A stretch of DNA of 64,000 nucleotides from Verrucomicrobiales bacterium (lineage in GTDB: Bacteria; Verrucomicrobiota; Verrucomicrobiia; Verrucomicrobiales; DEV007), in contig JARGPI010000005.1 of the NCBI GenBank assembly GCA_029213005.1, positions 124,001 through 188,000 on the forward strand, read 5' to 3'. The notes below the pieces were generated by a model, which saw nothing but the letters and a program-made list of their open reading frames with translations, made no database searches and was not told where the DNA came from. The translations under genes and the position numbers were made by a program. Below, piece after piece: positions 8,565-17,132 of this stretch (positions within the stretch are counted from its first letter, which is position 1; every line of letters starts with the position of its first letter).

Positions 8565-9704
8565 ATGCCTCAAAGAAATATCCTGCTTACCTTGGTGCTT
8601 TTTGTCCCGTTCCTGATGGTCGGGTGCAAAGAGGAATTGGTTGATGAACCCGGTAAAAAGCCGGTCGTTTACGTCCCGGTTCCTCCGTATAAGGAAATTG
8701 CGAGCCGACTCGCCGGCGATTCCTTCGAAGTGAGAAGTCTCGTGTCCGAGTCCGACGACCCCCATGACTTTTCCCCGACACCGAAGCAGGTTTCACAACT
8801 CTCTCAGGCTTCGATCCTGTTTACCGGGGAGATGCCTTTCGAGAAAAATCTGGTGGAAAAAATCGTCTCCGGAAATTCGAAAGTTAAGGTCTTCAGCCTG
8901 ACAAAGAACGTCACCCTCCTCGAAGGAAGCTGCGACCACCCCAGTCATACCAACAACGACGTTTACGTTTACGTAAAAGGTCAGGATGACAAAGCAGAAC
9001 ATGATCATGACCATGCGAAACACGATCATGACCACGCGGAACACGACCACGACCACGCGGAACACGACCATGACCATGCGGAACACGACCATGACCATGC
9101 GGAGCACGACCATGACCATGCGGAGCACGACCACGACCATGCGGAGCACGACCATGACCACGCGGAACACGATCATGACCACGCGGAACACGATCACCAT
9201 CACCACGATCACGAATTAGATCCTCACGTCTGGCTCTCACCAAGAATTCTGAAAGCGCAGGCAACGACAATCGCTGGCATTCTCAAAAACGCCGCTCCGG
9301 ACGCCGGTGCTCAAATCGATGAAAATCTGAAGACGGTGCATGCCGACCTAGACCGTCTCGACACCCAGCTGGCCGAAAAACTGGCCTTTATGAAAGGGAA
9401 GAAATTTTACGTCTATCACGGAGCTTTCGCCTACTTCGCAGAGGCTTATGGTCTCAAGCAGGAGGCAATCGAACTGAGCGGACGCCGCCCCGAACCGAAA
9501 CGCCTCGCGGCCCTTGTGGAGCAGGCCAAAAACGAAGGGGTGAAACTGATCTTCGTCCAACCTCAATTTGACCAGTCCAGCGCTAAATCACTGGCTGACT
9601 CGATCGGCGGCAAGGTGTTGATGCTCGACCCTCTGGATCAGAACATTTTCACCAACCTGCAGCACATCGCTGACTCCATAGGGCAGAGTGCGGTGACTGA
9701 CTAA
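8565..9704 (+). CDS. Histidine-rich zinc ABC-transporter substrate-binding lipoprotein (ZnuA-like)
   Basis: Cluster 9 metal-binding protein of 379 residues. The ATG at 8565 gives a proper lipoprotein signal ending in LMVGC (C21); an in-frame ATG at 8520 would add 15 residues before the signal. The expected metal ligands are visible: DDPHDFSP (H67), DPHVWLSP after the loop, YHGAF, and a C-terminal LMLDPLD aspartate. Between the first two lies a very long acidic His loop made of nine full copies of a seven-residue unit (A-E/K-HDHDH) plus a partial one. Such loops are known in zinc binders as low-affinity metal collectors. No znuB or znuC homologue is adjacent; neighbours are a sulfatase and purT, so the permease partner must be elsewhere. 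It ends 5 bp from the convergent purT. Confidence 0.9.
   Translation: MPQRNILLTLVLFVPFLMVGCKEELVDEPGKKPVVYVPVPPYKEIASRLAGDSFEVRSLVSESDDPHDFSPTPKQVSQLSQASILFTGEMPFEKNLVEKIVSGNSKVKVFSLTKNVTLLEGSCDHPSHTNNDVYVYVKGQDDKAEHDHDHAKHDHDHAEHDHDHAEHDHDHAEHDHDHAEHDHDHAEHDHDHAEHDHDHAEHDHDHAEHDHHHHDHELDPHVWLSPRILKAQATTIAGILKNAAPDAGAQIDENLKTVHADLDRLDTQLAEKLAFMKGKKFYVYHGAFAYFAEAYGLKQEAIELSGRRPEPKRLAALVEQAKNEGVKLIFVQPQFDQSSAKSLADSIGGKVLMLDPLDQNIFTNLQHIADSIGQSAVTD
8994..9203 (+). repeat. 21-bp in-frame tandem repeat encoding HDHDHAE units
   Basis: Nine full 21-bp units run from 8994 to 9182, with a degenerate tenth to about 9203. They differ almost only at synonymous third positions (cac/cat, gac/gat, gaa/gag) and one Lys for Glu in unit 2. 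The array stays in frame and codes for the metal-collecting loop of the ZnuA-like protein. It could change length by slippage or recombination. Confidence 0.9.
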
Positions 9705-9709
9705 GCTTC

Positions 9710-10894
9710 TCAGAGATTAACTACGATCGCGCCGCTGGCCTGGCGGGCTTTTTCCCGGGCGTGATCGATACTCTCTCCCCGGGCAATCGCCACGCCCATA
9801 CGGCGTCGGCCTTTGACCTCCGGTTTACCGAAAAGCCGGATCTGAGTATCCGGCTCGGTCAGCGCAGCCTCCAGGTTTCCGAAATTCACTCGCTGCGATT
9901 CCCCTTCGACGAGCAGGACCGCCGAAGCCGATGGGCCATGCTGGCGGATATTCGGAATCGGAAGCCCCAGAATCGCGCGGGCGTGAAGCGCAAACTGGGA
10001 CAAATCCTGAGAGATCATCGTCACCATTCCGGTGTCGTGAGGCCGTGGCGAAACTTCTGAAAAAATGATTTCGTCCCCTTTCACGAAGAGCTCAACCCCG
10101 AAAATCCCCCGTCCTCCGAGCGCATCGGTCACCGCTTTTGAATACTCACGAGCTTCGGCGATGGCTTTATCACTCATCGGCTGAGGCTGCCAACTTTCCC
10201 GGTAATCGCCATCTACCTGAATGTGGCCAATCGGTTCGCAAAATGAAGTGCCCCCGACGTGCCGAACCGTAAGTTGGGTGATCTCGTAATCAAAATCGAC
10301 GAATCCTTCGACGATCACCTTCCCTTTTCCCGCTCTGCCACCTTCCTGAGCATATTCCCAGGCGGGTTCGATTTCTGAGGTCTCCCGCAACGTACTCTGG
10401 CCTTTTCCCGAAGAGCTCATAATCGGTTTCACCACACAGGGCAGCCCGATTTTTTCGACCGCAGCGAGGTATTCCTCTTTGGTTCCGGCAAACTGATAGG
10501 GCGAGGTTCGCAACCCCAGCTCCTCGGCAGCAAGGCGGCGAATCCCTTCGCGATTCATCGTCAACTGAGTGGCCCGCGCCGTCGGAATAATCTCGCAAAT
10601 CCCTTCCGCCTCCATTTCAGCCAGCACATCCGTTGCGATCGCTTCCACTTCTGGAACCACAAAGTGAGGTTTCTCCTCCTCGATCACTTTTCGGAGCGCC
10701 GCACCATCGAGCATCGAGATCACCCGGCTGCGATCGGCGACCTGCATGGCCGGTGCGTTTTCGTACGAATCGACCGCAATCACCTCCACTCCGAAGCGCT
10801 GCAGCTCAATCACAACTTCTTTTCCCAGCTCTCCGGAGCCGCAAAGCATGACTCGGATTGCTGTATCGGTAAACGCGGTGCCTATGGATGCCAT
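9710..10894 (-). CDS. purT: Formate-dependent phosphoribosylglycinamide formyltransferase 2
   Basis: ATP-grasp enzyme of purine biosynthesis that uses formate and ATP to formylate GAR, bypassing PurN. The chosen ATG (10894) places [26 protein letters not shown] at the N-terminus, lining up with the classic PurT start; an ATG seven codons upstream also exists. Visible landmarks are the GSGELGKE pre-ATP-grasp loop, PEVEAIATD, the [16 protein letters not shown] helix, the [17 protein letters not shown]-binding strand and the [13 protein letters not shown] catalytic motif. The 394-residue length fits the family. It is a stand-alone gene, convergent with the zinc-binding lipoprotein gene and divergent from the ABC permease gene. 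Confidence 0.97.
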   Translation of the reverse strand: MASIGTAFTDTAIRVMLCGSGELGKEVVIELQRFGVEVIAVDSYENAPAMQVADRSRVISMLDGAALRKVIEEEKPHFVVPEVEAIATDVLAEMEAEGICEIIPTARATQLTMNREGIRRLAAEELGLRTSPYQFAGTKEEYLAAVEKIGLPCVVKPIMSSSGKGQSTLRETSEIEPAWEYAQEGGRAGKGKVIVEGFVDFDYEITQLTVRHVGGTSFCEPIGHIQVDGDYRESWQPQPMSDKAIAEAREYSKAVTDALGGRGIFGVELFVKGDEIIFSEVSPRPHDTGMVTMISQDLSQFALHARAILGLPIPNIRQHGPSASAVLLVEGESQRVNFGNLEAALTEPDTQIRLFGKPEVKGRRRMGVAIARGESIDHAREKARQASGAIVVNL

Positions 10895-10973
10895 GATTCG
10901 ACTTAACGACGGCAATCGAATCAGTCAAATCTTGATATCCTCCAATATAAAACGTTATTCTGCGCTTCAATTT

Positions 10974-12725
10974 ATGTCATCAGATCCCAAAACTCTGGAT
11001 TCCCCCGGCAAGCAATGGCTGATCCTGCTCCGCACCCATTTCCGGATCCAGATGACGAAGCTGAAGGAGAGCTTTACCAAGGCCCGGCTGAAGTCACTGA
11101 CCATGCTCGGATTCCTGACCTTTTACGGCATTGCCTCCTATCTCCTTCTAAATCGCGGCTTTCAATTTGTGATGAGTTTACCGGCCGCTGGTGGACTGAT
11201 AATGGACCGGCTCATCCACGTGGTCTTCTTCTGCTTCATGATGATGCTGATTTTTTCCTCGGCCGTGACCGCCTACATCTCGATCTACCGGGGAAAGGAT
11301 GTCCGCTGGCTGATCAGTTTACCGGTCTCCCACCGGATCGTCTTTCTTTGGAAGTGCTTTGAGTCCGCGCTCTTCTCGACCTGGGGACTGTTCATCATCA
11401 TCGCTCCTCTTCTGATGGCATTCGCCAATCAAAGAGACGTCCCCTGGACTTTTTATCCCAAATCGATCCTGGCGCTGATTCCGTTTCTTGTCATCTGTGC
11501 CTCACTGGGATCGATCATGCTGATTCTGGTTGGCCGCTTCATGAATCGCCGGCAGTTCGCTATCGTGGCGAGTATCGCGGCGGTTTTGATTATCGGAACC
11601 GTCGCCCGGACTGCGATGACCGATCGCAAAATCATCCGGGAAACGGGCTTGAACTCGGCTCTAACCTTTCAGCGGGTCCTTGGCCACACCAATCTCGCAA
11701 CGAACCGGGTTATGCCGAGCACCTGGCTGGCGGCATCGATCGTGGAATGGAGCCATCCCTACTCAACCGGGCGAAACTGGCTCATGCCGAGTCTGCTTAT
11801 GAGCAATTGCCTGATGCTTCCACTGGTCCTGTCGAGTCTCGGAAAAGGTTGGTTCTATCTAAGCTGGAATCGGACCCTTCAGAGTAACGCCGCTTCCGCG
11901 AACAGCCGGGGGCGAAACCGGGACAACCTGATTGAACTGAAAAAATTCGGTCTCTTCACCCGCATTCTGGGCCGCCCGATGGGGGCGGTTGCGAAAAAAG
12001 ACCTGATCACCTTCATTCGTGAACCGGCGCAATGGGCTCAGTTTACGATTGTTTTCGGACTGCTCGCGATTTACGCCTCCGGTTTGAATAAACTCCACAG
12101 CCAGTTGGAGGAACCGCGGGAACTTTATCTGGTCGCCTTCCTCAACCTCGCGGTCAGTGCTCTGGCCCTTTCCACTTTAACCACCCGCTTTGTTTTTCCC
12201 CAATTCAGCCTCGAAGGACAAAAACTCTGGATCCTCGCAATGAGTCCGATTCGGATCTCGGGGATCGTGATGCAAAAATTTATCACCAGCACACTGGCCA
12301 CCGGGCTGGCGGTATCGGTGATTCTCTACATCTCAAGCCACAGCTTAAAATTTGACCGTGCTGACACCCTTTTCTTCGGAATCGCGGTGCTCTGTCTCGC
12401 CATCGGTCTGAATGCGATTGCGGTCGGCCTCGGCGTCCTCTTCCCCAACCTCAGGGAATCAAATACGGCGAAAATCGTGAGTGGATTCGGAGGAACCCTC
12501 TGCCTCGTTTTGAGCTTCCTCTATATCGTAATCTTCATGATCACACTCGTTTTTGTCCGGTCCGAAGTCTTTTACGAAAATATTATGGTCGAGAACTGGT
12601 TCAAATCGCATCGGTCCCTCACGGGATTCGCGATTGCCGCCATTCTGACCTTTTTCACCACCGTTATACCGATCTATTTTTCAAGAAAAAAACTGAAAGA
12701 TAATGGAATTATCGGCAATTTTTAA
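10974..12725 (+). CDS. Large multi-spanning ABC-2-type permease-like membrane protein
   Basis: Hydrophobic protein of 583 residues with about ten to twelve predicted membrane spans. The ATG at 10974 is preferred because the frame further upstream is only the antisense of purT. A short basic amphipathic start (residues 14-40) precedes the first span, and LISLPVSHRIVFLWK resembles the coupling segment of bacterial ABC exporter permeases. The second half repeats the layout after a KKDLITFIREPAQW segment, again typical of ABC-2 permeases. No ATP-binding subunit is next to it. Two small anchored coiled-coil proteins follow on the same strand and might be co-transcribed. Family is inferred from overall layout; cargo is unknown. 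Confidence 0.7.
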   Translation: MSSDPKTLDSPGKQWLILLRTHFRIQMTKLKESFTKARLKSLTMLGFLTFYGIASYLLLNRGFQFVMSLPAAGGLIMDRLIHVVFFCFMMMLIFSSAVTAYISIYRGKDVRWLISLPVSHRIVFLWKCFESALFSTWGLFIIIAPLLMAFANQRDVPWTFYPKSILALIPFLVICASLGSIMLILVGRFMNRRQFAIVASIAAVLIIGTVARTAMTDRKIIRETGLNSALTFQRVLGHTNLATNRVMPSTWLAASIVEWSHPYSTGRNWLMPSLLMSNCLMLPLVLSSLGKGWFYLSWNRTLQSNAASANSRGRNRDNLIELKKFGLFTRILGRPMGAVAKKDLITFIREPAQWAQFTIVFGLLAIYASGLNKLHSQLEEPRELYLVAFLNLAVSALALSTLTTRFVFPQFSLEGQKLWILAMSPIRISGIVMQKFITSTLATGLAVSVILYISSHSLKFDRADTLFFGIAVLCLAIGLNAIAVGLGVLFPNLRESNTAKIVSGFGGTLCLVLSFLYIVIFMITLVFVRSEVFYENIMVENWFKSHRSLTGFAIAAILTFFTTVIPIYFSRKKLKDNGIIGNF

Positions 12726-12731
12726 TATTTA

Positions 12732-13421
12732 ATGTATCTTAAGGGAAATTTCTCTGCTTCTAGATACATGCCACCCACCAATCAACGCCACTCCAGATTT
12801 GGTCGACGAAATCGGGAAATCAACATCACCTTTGATCCCGGCGATTTCAAACCCGTCACGCCCTACAGTGACGACTTGAAGGATGAATATCAAGAAGCCC
12901 AGCAGACCCTTCTCGAGCTCCGCCAAAAGGAGGAATTGATTCGTCGTAAAGCCGAGCATTTGGAGGAAATCTCCCACAAAGAGGAAGACTTCGCTCACGG
13001 TCGCAGTGTGCTCATTAATCAAATCGAAGACTACCTCGACCTGCTGGATGAGGAAGCGAACGAGTCGGAAAGAATCGGTCGGGAGTGCGTCTCGACCCAC
13101 CAGCGCTTTTTGCACCATCTCCACACCATCCAGAGTCTGCATCCCGAGGCATCGGACCGGAGAAATCTGAGTCAGGAACTGGACCGGGCGCTTCAGTATA
13201 TCGAAGCTGCGGAAGAGGACATCAACGAAGCGATGCCCTTACTCAATCACATTTCAAAAGGAAAAAGCAGTTCGACACCGGTTCGGAAAGTGGTTCACGA
13301 AGAGGATGAAGCGCCTCTCCCTGCTGATTTTTCCTATTGGCTTAAGGCAGGTTTTGCTTTCACTCTGCCTCTCATGATGCTGATCGTCGCTCTGGCAATT
13401 GCGATGTTTTATTTGAACTAA
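12732..13421 (+). CDS. Hypothetical coiled-coil protein with C-terminal membrane anchor
   Basis: Not recognised. The frame opens 6 bp after the permease stop; a second ATG at 12768 (MPPTNQRHSRFGRR) is an equally good start, and neither has a clear ribosome-binding site. A basic N-terminus is followed by a charged helical region with heptad-like spacing (about 50-190 of 229 residues), then one hydrophobic span at the very end (AGFAFTLPLMMLIVALAIAM) with only three residues after it. This is the layout of a tail-anchored protein with a cytoplasmic coiled coil. Tight spacing with the upstream permease and the next small gene suggests an operon. Confidence 0.7.
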   Translation: MYLKGNFSASRYMPPTNQRHSRFGRRNREINITFDPGDFKPVTPYSDDLKDEYQEAQQTLLELRQKEELIRRKAEHLEEISHKEEDFAHGRSVLINQIEDYLDLLDEEANESERIGRECVSTHQRFLHHLHTIQSLHPEASDRRNLSQELDRALQYIEAAEEDINEAMPLLNHISKGKSSSTPVRKVVHEEDEAPLPADFSYWLKAGFAFTLPLMMLIVALAIAMFYLN

Positions 13422-13436
13422 TCACCCCTTTGAAAA

Positions 13437-13790
13437 ATGTTTTCGAAGAAACCAACCAACCGGAAACGGAATCACCGCCGCCACAAGCCCCTCCCCCGAA
13501 AAGCGGTCAAAACTGACAGTCTGGAGTCACTGCGCGAGCGGGAGTTTCAACTCAACGCCCAGATTGGTGAACTCGAAGAAGTACTCGCCGCCCGGGAAAA
13601 AGAAGAGGATTTGCGAAGGAACCATGTTCTGCCGCCACAAAACAGCCGCATATCCCATTCAAATCGCGATCTGAGCTTTGCTGAGCAACGCCGCCTGAGA
13701 AAAGAGCGTAACTCGAGCGGTCTCTACTTCTTCATCCTTCTGGCCATTGCATCCGCACTCGCCTTCTGGCTCTTCTATACGGGAGGCTAG
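13437..13790 (+). CDS. Small basic coiled-coil protein with C-terminal membrane anchor
   Basis: Not recognised. A 117-residue protein with an Arg/Lys-rich start (TNRKRNHRRHKPLPRK), a short predicted coiled coil (about 27-60), a polar linker and a terminal hydrophobic segment (GLYFFILLAIASALAFWLFY) followed by three residues. It begins 15 bp after the previous gene and repeats that gene's plan on a smaller scale, so the two may be functional partners at the inner membrane. The 144-bp spacer behind it contains a small hairpin (ACGTCC-AAA-GGACGT, 13867-13881) and nothing else recognisable. Confidence 0.65.
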   Translation: MFSKKPTNRKRNHRRHKPLPRKAVKTDSLESLREREFQLNAQIGELEEVLAAREKEEDLRRNHVLPPQNSRISHSNRDLSFAEQRRLRKERNSSGLYFFILLAIASALAFWLFYTGG

Positions 13791-13934
13791 ACGAGAACGT
13801 TTCGGAACCTGCGATGGCTTGCATTTTTTTGCGGTTCAGCGGTGGTTGAGCACTCCCGCATTGGGAACGTCCAAAGGACGTGTCTACTGGACGGTTCGGA
13901 ACGAGCCATGGGTAATCAATTACAGATCACTACA

Positions 13935-15020
13935 CTAGAGACGATCCCGCGAAGTCACTTTCCAGATCTCACCGGTCGGAATGCCGTTTTCGAGGATCGA
14001 AGCGTAGGCATGTAGGGCCACGGTCGGACAGACGTGTCTCGGAATTGCTGTGAACACATCACCCACTTCAAATTCCGACGCATCGGGCACCTCGAGAACC
14101 AAATGTTCCTCGCTTTGCCCAACGAGCTTGTAATCCGTAATCTGAGGAAAGAATACGCGTCGTGACAGTTCCATTTCTGCGGAAATCGATTTGTGCCCCA
14201 GATCGAGGCAGATTTGATTCACTCCCGGTTTACTGATCACGCGGGTGATCAGTCCAGCGGCGACTTCATACTCGAGATCCGGATAGTTTTCGCCATATCC
14301 GCAGTCCCAGAAAACCGTCGTTCCGGGGCTACATTCCCATTCCGTTTCACCGGCCCATATTCCGAAGGTTGGAGTGCCCCCACCGACTACCGTTGTGCCT
14401 TTGCGGGATGCCAAATACTCGCGGACCGATTCAATTATAGCCAAGGCGTCAGCCCTGCGACTCTCCAGAGAAGGGTCGTGGAGATGACCGTCGTAGACAT
14501 GTAGCCCGCGAAACTCAACGCCATCAGTGGATTCAATTTTATCGCGCAGTTTGTCCAAACCGGCTCCAAATTCGATTCCGGAACGGTGCATTCCACAGTC
14601 CACATCGATCCAGATTCCGATCCCTTCCAGTTGGGACGCAAGTGAAGAGAACGCAGAAACATCGTCGGTAACGGTAGAGAAAGTCACCTCGGGAAAATCG
14701 ACCATGAGCCTGGCAACCTGAGCGATTTTAGGCCCGACAAGTTGATGAGCAATCAGTATATCCCGGGCACCGCCTTCGGCAGCCATTTTGGCTTCAGCCG
14801 GAGTTGCCGCTTTGCATTTCAGGATGCCTGCAGTGACCTGGAGTTTGATTACCTCCGTCATTTTGTGGGTTTTCACATGGGGGCGAAGCCGATCGATATG
14901 AGACTCGCCCCCGATATCCGAAATCATTTGCGCCAGATTACGCTGCAAAGCTGCTTTATCGACCCAGAGACCGGGGCTTGATATTGAATCGGGATCTTTA
15001 ACGACGGGATACTCTTTCAT
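13935..15020 (-). CDS. D-threonine aldolase / D-serine dehydratase-like PLP enzyme
   Basis: Fold-type III (alanine racemase-like) PLP enzyme, 361 residues, of the DSD1/D-threonine aldolase family. The N-terminal TIM barrel carries the PLP lysine in LRPHVKTHK (about residue 50). The C-terminal beta domain carries the family's metal site HxC in IPRHVCPTVALH. Members split D-threonine to glycine and acetaldehyde or deaminate D-serine; sequence alone does not decide. It lies just behind the exporter permease (8 bp gap, same strand), so it may be read from the exporter operon, but no functional link is evident. Confidence 0.88.
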   Translation of the reverse strand: MKEYPVVKDPDSISSPGLWVDKAALQRNLAQMISDIGGESHIDRLRPHVKTHKMTEVIKLQVTAGILKCKAATPAEAKMAAEGGARDILIAHQLVGPKIAQVARLMVDFPEVTFSTVTDDVSAFSSLASQLEGIGIWIDVDCGMHRSGIEFGAGLDKLRDKIESTDGVEFRGLHVYDGHLHDPSLESRRADALAIIESVREYLASRKGTTVVGGGTPTFGIWAGETEWECSPGTTVFWDCGYGENYPDLEYEVAAGLITRVISKPGVNQICLDLGHKSISAEMELSRRVFFPQITDYKLVGQSEEHLVLEVPDASEFEVGDVFTAIPRHVCPTVALHAYASILENGIPTGEIWKVTSRDRL

Positions 15021-15028
15021 CCAAAACT

Positions 15029-16369
15029 CTATTCGTGGCGGAGGGCATCAACCGGACTCATCGCAGCGGCCCGGAGTGCCGGGTAAATACCAAAGACAAT
15101 CCCGATCAAAACAGAGATAGAGAAAGCGACCGTTGGCGCCCAGAATTGAATAATCGTTTTCATACCCGCAAAGTGACTGATCAATTGCGGGATACTGATG
15201 CCGAGACCGACCCCGATCAGTCCTCCGATTCCTGATAACAGAATCGTCTCAATCAGAAACTGCAAAACGATATCATTTTTCTTCGCGCCCAAAGCTCGCC
15301 GAATCCCGATCTCCCGGGTCCGCTCCGTCACCGTGGCCAACATGATGTTCATGATCCCGATCCCCCCTACAATCAGGGAAATCGCGGCAATGGAACCCAG
15401 AACGATATTGAAAATCTGTTTGGTCCTTTCGGCCCGTTTCAGCAACTCAAGCGGCACTGTTATTTTGTAGTCCTGATCGGTGTGATTGCGATCAAGTATA
15501 CTTTTGATGGCCTTCGAAGATGCGACTACCTGATCGGAATGTTCGACCTGAACCGTAACTTCATGTAGTTCCACCTTTTCCGCCTCAAAGCTTCCGGAAC
15601 GGTATTTGATTAAAACATCTCCAAAATGATCTTTCAGAACGGTGATAGGAATAAACATTTCCAAACCTTCGCCCGAGCCGGACTCAATCGGGTTGGTGCC
15701 GCTACTGTCATCAACTTTCGTCGCATCGACCTGATCTTCCATTATCCCGATAACCCGAAAATAACTGGTTCTCATCCTTACCGTTTTGCCTACCGGGGAA
15801 TGCAGCGGAAACAACTGTTTTGCGAGCTTTTGAGTCAACACACACACGTTGGTCCGGGAATCGCTTTCCACCTGGGTGAAGAAACGTCCTTTTACCATTT
15901 TGCGGCTCCGCATCTCCGGATACCAAGCGACAGTGCCTACTGCGGTCGCGTCGACACTGTTTGATTGAAACCAGATAAAGTCTTTTATCCGGCGATTCGG
16001 CACCACGACATTAACCCCTGGAACCGTGGCCTGAATCTGGATCAGATCGCGAAGGGTCAAACCATACTCCAGAACCAGACTCCGGGTTTGCTCCCCGGCC
16101 GAGCTGTTATTCGTCGGTTTAACTGACTGGATGATGATGTTCTGACTCCCAAGGTCCTTAATCTGTTGCTGAGCTTCATAGGAGGCACCCTCCCCGATCG
16201 CAAGCATCGAAATCACGGAACACACCCCGAAAACAATACCCAGAGCGGTGAGCAGCGAACGCAACTTCCGCATCCAGATACTTTTGAACCCAAGAATGAT
16301 CGACCGCTTCAAACGCCACGGAGTCAGCCCCCGGAGGTTGAGAGTCGCCCCGACATCTTCGGGCCTCAT
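15029..16369 (-). CDS. MacB-type ABC transporter permease
   Basis: FtsX/MacB permease of 446 residues. It has one membrane span near 35-58 ([21 protein letters not shown]), a large periplasmic MacB core domain (about 60-310) and three C-terminal spans (about 320-345, 366-392 and 407-433), the last ending in [20 protein letters not shown], the signature end of the family. Its start overlaps the stop of the ATPase gene by 4 bp (ATGA), indicating translational coupling. With the ATPase, the adaptor and the TolC-like channel upstream it forms a tripartite ATP-driven exporter spanning both membranes. Substrate class (macrolide, peptide, lipoprotein or toxin) is unknown. Confidence 0.94.
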   Translation of the reverse strand: MRPEDVGATLNLRGLTPWRLKRSIILGFKSIWMRKLRSLLTALGIVFGVCSVISMLAIGEGASYEAQQQIKDLGSQNIIIQSVKPTNNSSAGEQTRSLVLEYGLTLRDLIQIQATVPGVNVVVPNRRIKDFIWFQSNSVDATAVGTVAWYPEMRSRKMVKGRFFTQVESDSRTNVCVLTQKLAKQLFPLHSPVGKTVRMRTSYFRVIGIMEDQVDATKVDDSSGTNPIESGSGEGLEMFIPITVLKDHFGDVLIKYRSGSFEAEKVELHEVTVQVEHSDQVVASSKAIKSILDRNHTDQDYKITVPLELLKRAERTKQIFNIVLGSIAAISLIVGGIGIMNIMLATVTERTREIGIRRALGAKKNDIVLQFLIETILLSGIGGLIGVGLGISIPQLISHFAGMKTIIQFWAPTVAFSISVLIGIVFGIYPALRAAAMSPVDALRHE

Positions 16370-17067
16370 CGGAAGACCTCCTTGCGCTCATCGTGGACAA
16401 TTTGTCCATCTTTCAAACGGATTACGCGAGGAGTACGGTCCGCCATCCCCTCATCGTGAGTAATCATGATCAAGGTCTTCCCTTCCTCATTCAACTCATC
16501 GAAAATCTGCAAAATATCTCCTCCCGATTTCGAATCGAGGTTTCCGGTAGCTTCATCAGCAAGAATCACAGCGGGATCGTTGGCCAGCGCCCGGGCGATA
16601 GCGACCCGCTGTTGTTGACCACCGGAAAGTTCGGTCGGTTTGTGGTGCATCCGCTTTCCCAGTCCCACTTTCTCCGCCAAATGCGCAGCGACTTCGCGGC
16701 TGTCGGCTTCGGTCACGCCCCGGTAAAACATAGGCACTTCGATGTTTTCGAGAACATCGAGTTGCTGAATCAAATTGTAACTTTGGAAGATAAACCCGAG
16801 CCGCTTTCCCCTGATCTGCGACAGGTCGTCATCATCCATCGAAGACACATCGTGCCCTTCGAGGAGGTAGGTCCCCAGAGTCGGTTGATCGAGACAACCC
16901 AATACATTTAACAGGGTTGATTTCCCGCCCCCTGACGGGCCGAGAATTGATATATAGTCCCCCGCGTAGATTTTCAGGTTAATACAATTGAGCGCCTTCA
17001 CCAGGTCGGGGCCCATTTGATAATGTTTCTCAACATTCTGTAGCTCGATTATCGTTTCGCGAGACAT
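16366..17067 (-). CDS. MacB/LolD-type ABC transporter ATP-binding protein
   Basis: Complete 233-residue ATPase with Walker [11 protein letters not shown]-loop [22 protein letters not shown], signature LSGGQQQR, Walker [13 protein letters not shown] and switch histidine in MITHDEG. The QSYNL and NIEVPM segments are hallmarks of the MacB/LolD/FtsE subgroup that powers mechanotransmission rather than substrate translocation through the permease. It sits between adaptor and permease genes in the exporter operon. Unusually, the 65-bp gap to the adaptor gene is largely filled by two copies of the phased palindromic repeat, while the other junctions in the operon overlap by 4 bp or are very short. 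Confidence 0.95.
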   Translation of the reverse strand: MSRETIIELQNVEKHYQMGPDLVKALNCINLKIYAGDYISILGPSGGGKSTLLNVLGCLDQPTLGTYLLEGHDVSSMDDDDLSQIRGKRLGFIFQSYNLIQQLDVLENIEVPMFYRGVTEADSREVAAHLAEKVGLGKRMHHKPTELSGGQQQRVAIARALANDPAVILADEATGNLDSKSGGDILQIFDELNEEGKTLIMITHDEGMADRTPRVIRLKDGQIVHDERKEVFR

Positions 17068-17076
17068 AAATCTGTA

Positions 17077-17117
17077 GATTGTACCCTGTTAGGTCAAAGA
17101 CTGTACCCTGTACAATT
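17077..17117. repeat. Phased palindromic repeat, locus B (two units, inside an operon)
   Basis: Units at 17077-17095 (GATTGTACCCTGTTAGGTC) and 17099-17117 (GACTGTACCCTGTACAATT) start 22 bp apart. Both have the CCT centre on the plus strand. The first has a degenerate right arm (GTTAGGTC in place of GTACARTC), the same variant as at locus C. They lie between the adaptor and ATPase genes, so they would be transcribed as tandem hairpins within the exporter mRNA. Confidence 0.9.
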
Positions 17118-17132
17118 CGGATCATCCGACGG

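Noticed and set aside
8994..9203. 21-bp tandem repeat considered as a CRISPR or satellite
   Set aside because: It is in frame within a coding gene, codes for a metal-binding loop known in this protein family, and has no spacers.
8793..9270. Two minus-strand and one extra plus-strand frames across the histidine repeat
   Set aside because: They are low-complexity products of the 21-bp tandem repeat read in other frames.
10746..10973. Upstream ATG (10746) as the start of the ABC-2-like permease
   Set aside because: The added 76 residues are the antisense of purT. The first membrane span comes just after the ATG at 10974.
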